Assembly: GCF_029667115.1 (NCBI RefSeq)
Contig: NZ_JARUIU010000004.1
Coordinates: forward strand, 413,361-477,360
DNA from: Jeotgalibacillus sp. ET6
Lineage (GTDB): Bacteria > Bacillota > Bacilli > Bacillales > Jeotgalibacillaceae
DNA length: 64,000 bases
Direction of reading: 5' to 3'
In this document: positions 15,290 to 22,495 of the stretch, piece after piece
How positions within the stretch are numbered: the stretch's first letter is position 1
How the letters are laid out: every line of letters begins with the position of its first letter
Position numbers and translations under genes: made by a program
The notes under the pieces: generated by a model
The model's input: the letters and a program-made list of their open reading frames with translations, nothing else
Databases searched by the model: none
What the model was told of the DNA's origin: nothing

Positions 15290-16549
15290 TTGGAATTTAT
15301 AGCCATAGCTTTTTTGCTTTTTGTATCATTCTTTCTTTCAGGAAGTGAAACAGCACTTACCGCCGTTAATAAAATGAAGGTGCAGACAAGGGCAGAAAAA
15401 GGCGAAAAAGCTGCTGAGAAATTATTAAACACTGTATCAAGACCGGATAAAATGATTACCACGATCTTAATCGGAAATAACATTGCAAATATTATGATGC
15501 CGACACTCGTTACCATTGTGGCATTAAGATACGATTTTTCTATCGGACTGGCCACAGGAATTTTGACTGTGACCATCATTATTTTTGCAGAGGTCATTCC
15601 CAAAACGATTGCTGCAACATTTGCAGACCGCATAGCTTTTATTGTGAGCCCGGTTATCCGTTTTTTAATGGTTATCTTGAGTCCCATAACCTTTTTACTT
15701 TCTCAGCTAACCAACATTGTGATTCGCATTTTATCAAAAGGTCATATTAAAGAAGCAACCATTACGAAAGAAGAATTGCGGACAATGGTAGACATCGCTT
15801 CTACAGAGGGGACCTTTCTGAACGACGAATCTCTGCGCATCAAGGGTGTCCTTGATTTTCAACACAAGGATGTCGGTGATGCGATGAAAACTCCTCGTGT
15901 GGATATTGTGGGAATGCCATCTGATTTTACGTATGAAGAAGCAAGAAACTATGTAGTGGATAACCCGTATACACGTTATCCTGTCTATAAAGAAAATATG
16001 GATAATATTATTGGAGTTTTTCATTCAAAACAAGTAATTGAATGGTCCATGAATCCCGATACACCATTTAGTGAATTCATTGATGATGATCCCTTATTTA
16101 CAGTTGAAACAACATCGATTGAACGTATTTTCAAGCGTATGCTTCAGGCGAAAAAGCATTTTGCTATTGTACTTGATGAGTACGGCGGAACACTTGGCAT
16201 CATCACACATGAAGATATTATTGAAGCCATGATCGGGCAGGAAATCTCTGACGAAAATGATGATGAAGAAGAAGTTTGGATCGATGAGCTGACAGATAAG
16301 CATATTATCTGCCACGGTAAGTTGGCCATCCATCGATTGAACGATGTATTTAAACTTAAGCTTCCTGAAGAGCAGGATGTACTTGCAGGTTTTGTCCTGA
16401 AAGAATTCGGCCATCTTCCGGAAGAGGGAGAAGAATTCGACTACCAGCATCTCAGATTCACAGTGATGGAAATGGAAAAAAACAAAATTACTAAAGTGAA
16501 AATAGATAAACGCATGGTCGAAGGCGGCGAGGAAAAAGACGAAGCCTAG
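15290..16549 (+). CDS. CNNM/CorC-family membrane protein with CBS domains (MpfA-like)
   Basis: A 419-residue protein with the DUF21 (CNNM) membrane domain at residues 1-190 (four hydrophobic helices), a CBS pair at about 205-330 (MKTPRVDIVGMP opens it; VLDEYGGTLGIIT closes it) and a CorC_HlyC domain at the C-terminus. Members in Bacillus (YhdP/MpfA, YugS, YqhB) are linked to magnesium efflux; older annotation is hemolysin. The start is TTG 15290, set by CAGGAGG with 7-base spacing. A long untranslated stretch containing a candidate structured RNA lies directly upstream, so RNA-based control is possible. Followed by its own terminator. Confidence 0.87.
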   Translation: MEFIAIAFLLFVSFFLSGSETALTAVNKMKVQTRAEKGEKAAEKLLNTVSRPDKMITTILIGNNIANIMMPTLVTIVALRYDFSIGLATGILTVTIIIFAEVIPKTIAATFADRIAFIVSPVIRFLMVILSPITFLLSQLTNIVIRILSKGHIKEATITKEELRTMVDIASTEGTFLNDESLRIKGVLDFQHKDVGDAMKTPRVDIVGMPSDFTYEEARNYVVDNPYTRYPVYKENMDNIIGVFHSKQVIEWSMNPDTPFSEFIDDDPLFTVETTSIERIFKRMLQAKKHFAIVLDEYGGTLGIITHEDIIEAMIGQEISDENDDEEEVWIDELTDKHIICHGKLAIHRLNDVFKLKLPEEQDVLAGFVLKEFGHLPEEGEEFDYQHLRFTVMEMEKNKITKVKIDKRMVEGGEEKDEA

Positions 16550-16577
16550 GCATTGAACCCATGCAATTAATAGAAGA

Positions 16578-16606
16578 AGCGGCTGATGACGAAGCCGTTT
16601 TTTTCT
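16578..16606 (+). terminator. Terminator after the CNNM gene
   Basis: CGGCT and AGCCG pair across an 8-base loop and are followed by seven T residues; stem is short. Confidence 0.6.
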
Positions 16607-16712
16607 TTTGACTCTTTTATCTAATAAAAGGGACGAAGTATTCATTTAGAGTATCGAAAGACTTGACGGATAACCGAGGGATGTTATAGGATTAACGTAA
16701 TAAAGTGAATAG

Positions 16713-16867
16713 ACTCTTATCAAGAGAGGCGGAGGGATTGGCCCTATGAAGCCCGGCAACCGCTGACGTTCTGTCAGAAAGGTGCTACATCCAGCAGGAG
16801 AAATCTCCTGAAAGATAGGATAGAAGCAGACGCGTAAAACTTCTTCCTGTCGGAGGAAGTTTTTTTG
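16713..16867 (+). promoter_or_regulatory. S-box (SAM-I) riboswitch with terminator
   Basis: The core shows the family sequence: CTTATCAAGAGAGGCGGAGG, then GATTGGCCCTATGAAGCCC, GGCAACC and AAGGTGCTACATCC, then AGCAGGAGAAATCTCCTGA and AGATAGGATAGA. The expression platform is ACTTCTTCC-TGTC-GGAGGAAGT followed by TTTTTTT (16838-16866). A promoter TTGACG-16 bp-TATAGG lies at 16663-16690. SAM binding should terminate transcription, so the downstream pair is expressed when SAM or methionine/sulfur is scarce. Confidence 0.95.
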
Positions 16868-16950
16868 TGTTTCACTAAAGACAGAATACCGCCATAAATT
16901 GATAAATAAAGATTTTGCGAGTTTAACATGTAAAAGGGAGCGTGCACGGG

Positions 16951-18012
16951 ATGAAATATGGATTTTGGCTGCCGATTTTTGGCGGATGGCTTCGAAATGT
17001 AGAGGAAGAACAAATGCCGCCTACGTTTGATTACGCAAAAAAAGTAGTCCAGGCGGGAGAAAAATTAGGCTTTGATACGACCTTAATTGCGGAATTATAT
17101 TTGAACGATATAAAGGGGCCGGAACGAGATTCACTTGAAGCCTGGTCTACCGCTGCTGGGTTGGCTGCAGTAACGGAAAAAATGGAAATTATGACTGCCA
17201 TCCGTCCAGGCTTTCACAATCCAGCTGTCGCAGCCAAAATGACTGCCAATATTGATCATATATCTAACGGACGCTTCACGCTTAATGTCGTGTCTGCCTG
17301 GTGGGCGGAGGAAGCGAAACAATATGGAGGCGTCTTCACGGAGCATGATGAACGCTATGACCGTACTGAAGAGTTTCTTGAGGTAATGAAGGGGTTATGG
17401 ACAGAAGAAACATTCAGCTACAAAGGGAAATTTTATGAGATTGAAAATACAAAGCTTGAGCCGAAACCGGTTCAGCGTCCGAACCCGATTTTATATGCTG
17501 GCGGTGAAAGTCCACGCGGAAAAGAAACGATTGTGGAGCACTGCGATGCCTATGTTATGCATGGTGGCACACTGGAAGAAATCGAAAAGAAAATTGCAGA
17601 TATGAAGCAGCGCCGGGCAGCAGCAGGTAAAAATCCGTTTCAATCTTTTGGTATGGCAGCTTATATCGTATGCCGCGATACGGAGGAAGAAGTCAAAGAA
17701 GAAATGGCAAGAATCACAGATGTCAAAGATGTCAGCGGGTATGCAGGCTATAATGACTTTGTCAGTAAATCACAGCTTGAACAGCAAATTGAACTGATGG
17801 ATTATTCCGTATCCAATCGGGGACTCCGCCCGAATTTAATCGGTACACCTGAGCAAATTGCAGACCGGATCGTGGCGTTTGAACAGGCAGGGCTGGATTT
17901 GCTGCTCCTTCAATTTTCCCCGCAGCTTGAAGAAATGGAACGCTTTTCTGAAAAAGTAATGCCATTAGTAGAAGAAAAGCGCCAATTAGCAACAAGAATA
18001 GCAGAACGCTAG
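16951..18012 (+). CDS. FMNH2-dependent sulfone/sulfonate monooxygenase, SfnG-like
   Basis: A 353-residue luciferase-like monooxygenase. Signatures of the SsuD/SfnG branch are present: KYGFWLPIFGGWLRN at the start, HISNGRFTLNVVSAWW, EHDERYDRTEEF and LYAGGESPRGKE. SfnG turns dimethyl sulfone into methanesulfinate using reduced FMN supplied by a separate reductase; no reductase gene is adjacent. S-box control supports a role in scavenging organic sulfur for methionine/cysteine supply. ATG 16951 is preceded by AAAGGGAG; the GTG at 16942 is too close to it. The exact substrate is inference. Confidence 0.82.
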   Translation: MKYGFWLPIFGGWLRNVEEEQMPPTFDYAKKVVQAGEKLGFDTTLIAELYLNDIKGPERDSLEAWSTAAGLAAVTEKMEIMTAIRPGFHNPAVAAKMTANIDHISNGRFTLNVVSAWWAEEAKQYGGVFTEHDERYDRTEEFLEVMKGLWTEETFSYKGKFYEIENTKLEPKPVQRPNPILYAGGESPRGKETIVEHCDAYVMHGGTLEEIEKKIADMKQRRAAAGKNPFQSFGMAAYIVCRDTEEEVKEEMARITDVKDVSGYAGYNDFVSKSQLEQQIELMDYSVSNRGLRPNLIGTPEQIADRIVAFEQAGLDLLLLQFSPQLEEMERFSEKVMPLVEEKRQLATRIAER

Positions 18013-18034
18013 AAATGAGTCAGGAGGATCTACA

Positions 18035-19000
18035 ATGAGTAAAATATATGTGCTGCATGAAAATGATGAATGGACGATCCATTTAACAAAGCGTTTAGAT
18101 GAGCTTCAATTACCGTATGAAGTATGGCATTTAAATGAAGGTCTCGTAGATTTAACGGAAGAACCGCCTGAAGGCGTATTTTACAGCCGGATGAGTGCAT
18201 CATCTCATACGAGAGGAAACCGCTACGCACCTGAATTCACCGAAACCGTTTTAGCATGGCTTGAACGTCACGGAAGAAAAGTGTTTAATGGCACGCGGGC
18301 ATTGCGGCTTGAAGTAAGCAAAGTAAATCAGTATACCGCACTGCACGCAGTTGGCATACAAACGCCTAAAACGATAGCTGCAGCGGGTAAAGATCAAATT
18401 ATAAAAGCTGCTGAAAAAATGGGGGAAAAATCCTTCATTACAAAACACAATCGTGCCGGTAAAGGACTGGGTGTGCAATTGTTTCATTCAATCGACAGCT
18501 TAAAGGACTATATTGAAGGGGACGATTTTGAAGAACCGGTTGACGGAATCACTTTGATACAGCAATACATTCAAGCGCCGGAACCATTTATTACACGATG
18601 TGAATTTGTAGGCGGCAAGTTTGTGTATGCAGTTCAAGTAGATACGTCTGAGGGGTTTGAGCTTTGTCCTGCAGATGCCTGCCAGCTGGGAGATCAATTC
18701 TGCCCTGCAGATGGCGGAGAAGAAGAGGAAAAAGCCAAATTTCAAATTGTGGAGAATTTCCAGGACCCAATTATCGCAGCCTATGAAAAGTTTTTGATGG
18801 ACAACCAAATCGCAGTAGCGGGTATTGAATTTATACGCGATAAAAACGGCACAGTGTATACGTACGATATCAATACCAATACAAACTACAATGCCGATGC
18901 CGAAGAAAAATACGGCAAATACGGCATGCTCGAGCTTGCCATCTTTTTAGAGCAGGAGCTTAACAAACTAGGGCATATCCCGGCTCTGAGCAGAAGATAG
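18035..19000 (+). CDS. ATP-grasp domain protein, RimK/glutathione-synthase-like
   Basis: A 321-residue soluble protein with an ATP-grasp fold: the lysine-bearing strand SFITKHNRAGKGLGV (about 129-143), a hinge segment ITLIQQYI, and a metal-binding end TYDINTNTNYN (about 280-290). RimK-like ligases join an amino acid or amine to a carboxylate via an acyl phosphate. The N-terminal domain has a possible specificity stretch VFYSRMSASSHTRGNR. Only 22 bp separate it from the SfnG-like gene, so both are under the S-box. A link between a sulfone monooxygenase and a ligase is unusual; the ligand is unknown. Confidence 0.75.
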   Translation: MSKIYVLHENDEWTIHLTKRLDELQLPYEVWHLNEGLVDLTEEPPEGVFYSRMSASSHTRGNRYAPEFTETVLAWLERHGRKVFNGTRALRLEVSKVNQYTALHAVGIQTPKTIAAAGKDQIIKAAEKMGEKSFITKHNRAGKGLGVQLFHSIDSLKDYIEGDDFEEPVDGITLIQQYIQAPEPFITRCEFVGGKFVYAVQVDTSEGFELCPADACQLGDQFCPADGGEEEEKAKFQIVENFQDPIIAAYEKFLMDNQIAVAGIEFIRDKNGTVYTYDINTNTNYNADAEEKYGKYGMLELAIFLEQELNKLGHIPALSRR

Positions 19001-19007
19001 AACGCTT

Positions 19008-19079
19008 TAAAGCGCAAAAGGGGCCTGGCCCCTTTTATGCTTTAATGTAAAAAAGCTCTCCATGGAGGAGAGCTTTTTT
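19008..19079. terminator. Two tandem terminator hairpins between convergent genes
   Basis: First hairpin: AAAAGGGGCC and GGCCCCTTTT with outer TAAAGC/GCTTTA (19008-19044). Second: GCTCTCC/GGAGAGC flanked by A-run and TTTTTT (19049-19079). Together they serve the S-box operon and the alpha/beta hydrolase gene. Confidence 0.85.
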
Positions 19080-19082
19080 GCG

Positions 19083-19889
19083 TTATCGTTTTAAAAATGT
19101 CAGGATTTCATTATTGGTTTTTTCTTTTTCTTCAAAAATGAATCCGTGGCCGCTGTTTTCAACTTTTACAAGCTCAGCATCAGCCAGGTGCTCGGCAAGA
19201 TAAAGCGAAAAGTCGAGTGGACAGATTTCATCTTCTGTGCCGTGGAGCAAGAGCGTTGGAACTGAAATACCCGGAAGATCGTCAAGGCCGTCTTCATCAC
19301 GCAGGGCTATAGCAGATTGAATCGTACCATGAGCGGAAGCTTCGAGTCCTAACCCTCCAAACCATTGCTTGAAAGGATCTGAAGGCTCCTGATGGAAAAA
19401 CTGTTTGCCAAACTCATCAAGGAAAGCAGGGCGATCCTCCTGGATGCTTGCGATCATGCCGTCAATTTCTGATGCTTCGATGCCGTAAGGGAAATGATCC
19501 GTTTTAGTAAATCTGGGAGCAGCGGGTGCAAGAAGCATTAATTTACTGACCTGATACTCTTTATGCCGGCTCATGTAGCGTGCTGCAATGGGGCCGCCCA
19601 TTGAAAAGCCTGCTAGTACAATGTTCTCAAGCTGCAGATAGTCCACTACCGCTCTTACATCGTCGGCTTTCCGGTCATAATCATATCCGGTTGCAGGACG
19701 GTCCGATTGACCATAGCCTCTTAAGTCAATTCCGATAAAACGATAGCCTTGCTTTACAAGCTCAGTAGCTTGGTATTCAAACATTTTATGATTGACCGGC
19801 CAGCCGTGAAGAAATACAACAGGCTGTCCTTCGCCGATATCTTCTACAAATAATTTTACTCCAGTTTCTACTTCAATAAAATGTCCCAT
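19083..19889 (-). CDS. Alpha/beta hydrolase (haloperoxidase/esterase-like)
   Basis: A 268-residue alpha/beta hydrolase with a full triad: Ser96 in the nucleophile elbow GFSMGG, Asp in HGTEDEICP and His in NSGHGF near the C-terminus. HGWPVNH near residue 28 provides the oxyanion hole. This layout is typical of non-haem chloroperoxidase-like esterases such as B. subtilis YisY. The ATG at 19889 is chosen because AAAGGAGGAG lies 7-8 bases before it; upstream residues to 19961 have no ribosome site. No signal peptide. Substrate unknown. Confidence 0.82.
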   Translation of the reverse strand: MGHFIEVETGVKLFVEDIGEGQPVVFLHGWPVNHKMFEYQATELVKQGYRFIGIDLRGYGQSDRPATGYDYDRKADDVRAVVDYLQLENIVLAGFSMGGPIAARYMSRHKEYQVSKLMLLAPAAPRFTKTDHFPYGIEASEIDGMIASIQEDRPAFLDEFGKQFFHQEPSDPFKQWFGGLGLEASAHGTIQSAIALRDEDGLDDLPGISVPTLLLHGTEDEICPLDFSLYLAEHLADAELVKVENSGHGFIFEEKEKTNNEILTFLKR

Positions 19890-20004
19890 ACATAACTCCT
19901 CCTTTAAATATCTTGATTCCGAGATAGTTACTACATACCCGCTCAGAAAATAAATAGTCATTATTCCCAGTAATCTAATAAAACAAAATTTTTCGATTAA
20001 TTAT

Positions 20005-20060
20005 TTGACATTGATTAAGTTGAAGAATAAGATAAATATATCAAATATAATTGATTTATA
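20005..20060 (+). promoter_or_regulatory. Promoter and ArsR-type operator of the arsR-arsP unit
   Basis: TTGACA (20005-20010), 17 bases, TAAGAT (20028-20033). An imperfect dyad ATCAAATATAATTGAT (20040-20055) covers the expected start site just before the Shine-Dalgarno. A closely related dyad precedes the permease gene. Confidence 0.65.
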
Positions 20061-20073
20061 AGGAGGAAAAGAA

Positions 20074-20397
20074 TTGATAAAGGAACATACATTAAAAGCA
20101 GATCCAGATACTTTTCGGCTGTATGAAAAAAAGTTCAAAGCGCTTGCAGATGAAAAAAGGCTGAATATCCTTCATTTAGTTCAGCAGCATGATTCGGTAT
20201 GCGTATGCGATTTAGGGGAAATGATTGATATGCCGCAATCCAAACTATCTTATCATTTAAAGCAGCTGCTTGATGCTGAATTTGTGACTGTGGAGAAAAA
20301 GGGAACGTGGAATTACTATTCAATTAACGATGAGGAGTTAAATGGAGTGCTGTCTGCTCAGCTCTGCTGTTTATTTCGTAATGAGGATAAATGTTGA
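20074..20397 (+). CDS. arsR: ArsR-family transcriptional repressor (organoarsenical/metalloid type)
   Basis: A 107-residue winged-helix repressor. Helix alpha-3 carries VCVCDLGE (about residues 47-54), the trivalent arsenic site of the ArsR type, followed by the recognition region MPQSKLSYHLKQL. The C-terminus adds LCC and a final KC, giving further cysteines that may bind metalloid. TTG start with AAGGAGG upstream. It precedes an ArsP-type permease and is flanked by matching ATCAAAT..ATTTGAT dyads, so it probably represses itself and the permease until arsenite or a trivalent organoarsenical binds. Confidence 0.85.
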   Translation: MIKEHTLKADPDTFRLYEKKFKALADEKRLNILHLVQQHDSVCVCDLGEMIDMPQSKLSYHLKQLLDAEFVTVEKKGTWNYYSINDEELNGVLSAQLCCLFRNEDKC

Positions 20398-20416
20398 ACA
20401 TTTATCTGTCTTATTA

Positions 20417-20454
20417 ATCAATTATTCTTGATTTATATATCAAATTTATTTGAT
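20417..20454 (+). promoter_or_regulatory. Tandem operators between arsR and the permease gene
   Basis: A perfect dyad ATCAAATTTATTTGAT (20439-20454) and, just before it, ATCAA-TTATTC-TTGAT (20417-20432). The first resembles the dyad before arsR, indicating the same repressor and probably a second promoter for the permease. Confidence 0.6.
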
Positions 20455-20474
20455 TTAAAAAAGGAGGGAAAGCT

Positions 20475-21338
20475 TTGGAAACCCTAAAGTCATTTTTCTG
20501 GATTGCACTGGAATTAACCGTATTATTTATTTTGATCACATTTCTGATTCAATTTTTACAGGCTTGGATTCCTTATTCAAAAATTGAAGCAAGGCTGCGC
20601 AGGGGAACGAAAATAAAAGGAGCAATGCTGGCGGTTGTGTTTGCATTTATTACACCGTTTTGCTCGTGTTCAACGATTCCTGTAGTGGTAAATATGCTGA
20701 AAAACAAGGTGCCTTTTGGATTAACAATGATTTTCTTATTTGCTTCGCCTTTATTAGATCCAACCATTTTAACGGTAATGGGGGTCATCTTAGGATGGAA
20801 GGTTACCGTGGCCTATGCAGCTGTAACAACGGTGTTTTCCATTCTAATTGGATTTGCGCTGGAAAAATTCAATTTCGACCGGTTTGTAAAGAAGGTGGTC
20901 ATGGAAGGCTATAAACCGCAAGAGCAGGGAAAATGGGATCTTAAAGGATCTGTACTTGAAACAAAAAAGGTCATGAAAACCGTGTTTCCGTTTTTATTAA
21001 TAGGCGCTGGGGTTGGGGCGGGCATTCATGGACTCGTTCCCACTGAGATTATTGCGGAGCATTTAGGACACGATGCCTGGTGGCTGATTCCTATAGCGGC
21101 ATTAGTAGGCATCCCTCTTTATATAAGATTATCAAGCATGATTCCCATCTCTCAAGTTCTTCTTGCAAAAGGAATGGCTCTTGGCCCTATTATGGCGCTT
21201 ATGATCAGTTCGGCAGGTGCAAGTCTTCCTGAGGTGGTATTATTAAAGTCCATCTTTAAAATACAGCTTGTATTGATTTTTATCGCATCCGTTTTAACCA
21301 TGTCTACGGTTTCTGGATTTATATTTTATTTAATTTAG
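20475..21338 (+). CDS. arsP: ArsP/YraQ-type permease (trivalent organoarsenical efflux)
   Basis: A 287-residue membrane protein of the UPF0718/DUF318 permease family with about eight helices in two repeats. The diagnostic FCSCSTIPVV (about residues 60-69) contains the conserved cysteines of ArsP, followed by FASPLLDPTILTV; the second repeat ends with MISSAGASLPEVVLL. ArsP proteins export trivalent organoarsenicals such as methylarsenite; related members export Cu or Zn, so substrate is inferred from the arsenic context. TTG start with AAGGAGGG. Downstream lies a tiny CC-motif peptide gene. Confidence 0.82.
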   Translation: METLKSFFWIALELTVLFILITFLIQFLQAWIPYSKIEARLRRGTKIKGAMLAVVFAFITPFCSCSTIPVVVNMLKNKVPFGLTMIFLFASPLLDPTILTVMGVILGWKVTVAYAAVTTVFSILIGFALEKFNFDRFVKKVVMEGYKPQEQGKWDLKGSVLETKKVMKTVFPFLLIGAGVGAGIHGLVPTEIIAEHLGHDAWWLIPIAALVGIPLYIRLSSMIPISQVLLAKGMALGPIMALMISSAGASLPEVVLLKSIFKIQLVLIFIASVLTMSTVSGFIFYLI

Positions 21339-21357
21339 CTGAAAGGAGTGAATTACA

Positions 21358-21450
21358 TTGATAAAAAAATTACTCGCTTTATTTAAGCCGGATAAGAAAG
21401 AGGATTGCTGTCAGGTGAAAATTGTGGAGAAAAAAGAGGGAGAGAAATAA
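21358..21450 (+). CDS. Small di-cysteine peptide following the ArsP permease (LDCC-type)
   Basis: A 30-residue reading frame with a TTG start and a good GAAAGGAGTG 8 bases upstream, 19 bp after the permease stop. The peptide starts MIKKLLALFKPDKK, then EDCC, then a charged VKIVEKK tail. Short proteins with an amphipathic basic N-terminus and an (L/E)DCC motif are found downstream of permeases in other Firmicutes and are presumed metal-binding. Vicinal cysteines fit arsenite or soft-metal binding. It may be a tiny membrane-associated partner of the permease. Confidence 0.65.
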   Translation: MIKKLLALFKPDKKEDCCQVKIVEKKEGEK

Positions 21451-21454
21451 AAAA

Positions 21455-21481
21455 CGGAAGGCGCTTATCGAGCGCCTTCCG
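21455..21481 (-). terminator. Terminator of the minus-strand ars operon
   Basis: CGGAAGGCGCT and AGCGCCTTCCG form an 11-bp stem. A T-run follows only on the minus strand, so it ends the arsRBCDA operon; the plus-strand arsP unit has no separate T-run. Confidence 0.6.
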
Positions 21482-21482
21482 C

Positions 21483-21720
21483 ATTTCGTGATGTCCAGCT
21501 CCAGGCGCTAGCTGCTCGAGGTCATAAGTCACAGCAATCAAGTGGACAAAGGGCGTCCTTATGCTTGTCGCAGCTGGACGAGCGCCTTCCGCATTTCGTG
21601 TGTCCAGCTGCAGCGGGCTGGGGCTCGAGGTCACAAGCGCAGCACTGACCAAAGGCAAAGTGCCGCCTTTTGTCAGCACTTCGCTTGTGTTTGTCGCCCC
21701 AAAACGCCCGCTTCCGCTTT
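21483..21720 (+). repeat. Family B interspersed repeat, two tandem diverged copies
   Basis: Copy 1 (about 21488-21595) runs from TGTCCAGCTCCAGGCGCTAG to GACGAGCGCCTTCCGC. Copy 2 (about 21597-21720) starts again with TGTCCAGCTGCAGCGGGCTG and contains GGGGCTCGAGGTCACAAGCG. Both share the GCTCGAGGTCA(T/C)AAG block. Open frames here are chance. The segment fills the gap between the two convergent arsenic units. Confidence 0.7.
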
Positions 21721-21725
21721 TCCGG

Positions 21726-22013
21726 TTAACAGCAGTCGCTTTCTGGTAGTCCGGTCATGACGATTCCGCGTCCTTCGGGGGTGTCCTGGACGTCGAGTGT
21801 GATGTTTTCTGCCAGGATGAGGACCTGGGGGTCGATGGCGACTGAGATGCTGTTGACGTTTTGGATAATGTCATTTTCTTCTGGTGCATCGAGTGCAAGT
21901 CCGAGCTGAGGGGCGCCGCAGCCCTGCCCTGCAAAGTAAACACGGACGTTTTCTGCTTCGTGCTGTTGAAATAGCTGTTGAAATGCCTCACGCGCTGTAT
22001 CGGTGATGATCAT
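21726..22013 (-). CDS. HesB/IscA-like protein with C-terminal CC
   Basis: A 95-residue protein of the HesB/IscA (Fe-S biogenesis-like) fold: ITDTAREAFQQL at the start and GQGCGAPQLGLALD (Cys at about 32). The usual C-terminal CGC motif is replaced by a terminal SDCC. The shorter HesB-like group is often annotated as HesB-related, selenoprotein-like or adhesin. Its cysteines could bind arsenite or an Fe-S cluster; this is inference. AAAGGAGCG precedes the ATG. Last gene of the minus-strand ars operon, 15 bp after the phosphatase gene. Confidence 0.75.
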   Translation of the reverse strand: MIITDTAREAFQQLFQQHEAENVRVYFAGQGCGAPQLGLALDAPEENDIIQNVNSISVAIDPQVLILAENITLDVQDTPEGRGIVMTGLPESDCC

Positions 22014-22027
22014 ATAAAATCGCTCCT

Positions 22028-22456
22028 TTATGCTTTAGTAGGGTAAAGACGCTTTAATACGTCAATCATTTCGGGCTTGGGAGATATAACGGATCGGATT
22101 TCTTTTGCTTTTTCCACTGCTTCATCTACAGTGGATGCTTTTTTATATTCTAACAGTAAGGCAGCTGCAAGTGTACCGGTTCGGTTTTTGCCCCCGCTGC
22201 AGTGAAAGTAGACTTTTTTCTTTTGATCGACTGCTTCTTTTACTTTTTCCACTGCCTGTTTTACCGACTCATCCTGATGAGCTGCATCATCCGTAATCGG
22301 CAAATGCACCCGGTTGGCAGGGGGAGTGGTTTCCTGGTTTTCAGAACGAAGGTCAAAGATGATGTCTATTTGTTCATTTGTATTTGCTTCCACTGCGTCA
22401 TCTGCTCCGCCAATCCAAATGTGCTGATCGATAAGCGGCTGGTAGTTTTTTGTCAT
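22028..22456 (-). CDS. Dual-specificity/tyrosine phosphatase-like protein in the ars operon
   Basis: A 142-residue cysteine phosphatase. The P-loop HCSGGKNRTG (Cys-x5-Arg, near residue 85) is intact, and an upstream Asp in PITDDAAHQDE may be the general acid. It lies 40 bp after arsA and just before the HesB-like gene. HC-x5-R proteins of the Cdc25/Acr2 type reduce arsenate in eukaryotes, so a second arsenate reductase or arsenate-linked role is conceivable; ordinary protein phosphatase activity is equally possible. Confidence 0.8.
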   Translation of the reverse strand: MTKNYQPLIDQHIWIGGADDAVEANTNEQIDIIFDLRSENQETTPPANRVHLPITDDAAHQDESVKQAVEKVKEAVDQKKKVYFHCSGGKNRTGTLAAALLLEYKKASTVDEAVEKAKEIRSVISPKPEMIDVLKRLYPTKA

Positions 22457-22495
22457 GGGTGAATTCCTCTCTTTTTTAAAAAATAAAATGTTTTT

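Noticed and set aside
14640..15290. M-box magnesium riboswitch, RNase P, tmRNA or SRP RNA as identity of the structured RNA
   Set aside because: The conserved cores of these classes (for example the GAGGAAAGUC block of RNase P, a CCA end of tmRNA, the M-box loops) were not found on either strand.
16942..16950. GTG start at 16942 for the SfnG-like gene
   Set aside because: It lies one base after the Shine-Dalgarno; ATG 16951 fits both spacing and family N-terminus.
21542..21760. Overlapping frames at 21542-21760 and 21561-21749
   Set aside because: They fall in the tandem family B repeats and run into the end of the HesB-like gene on the other strand.
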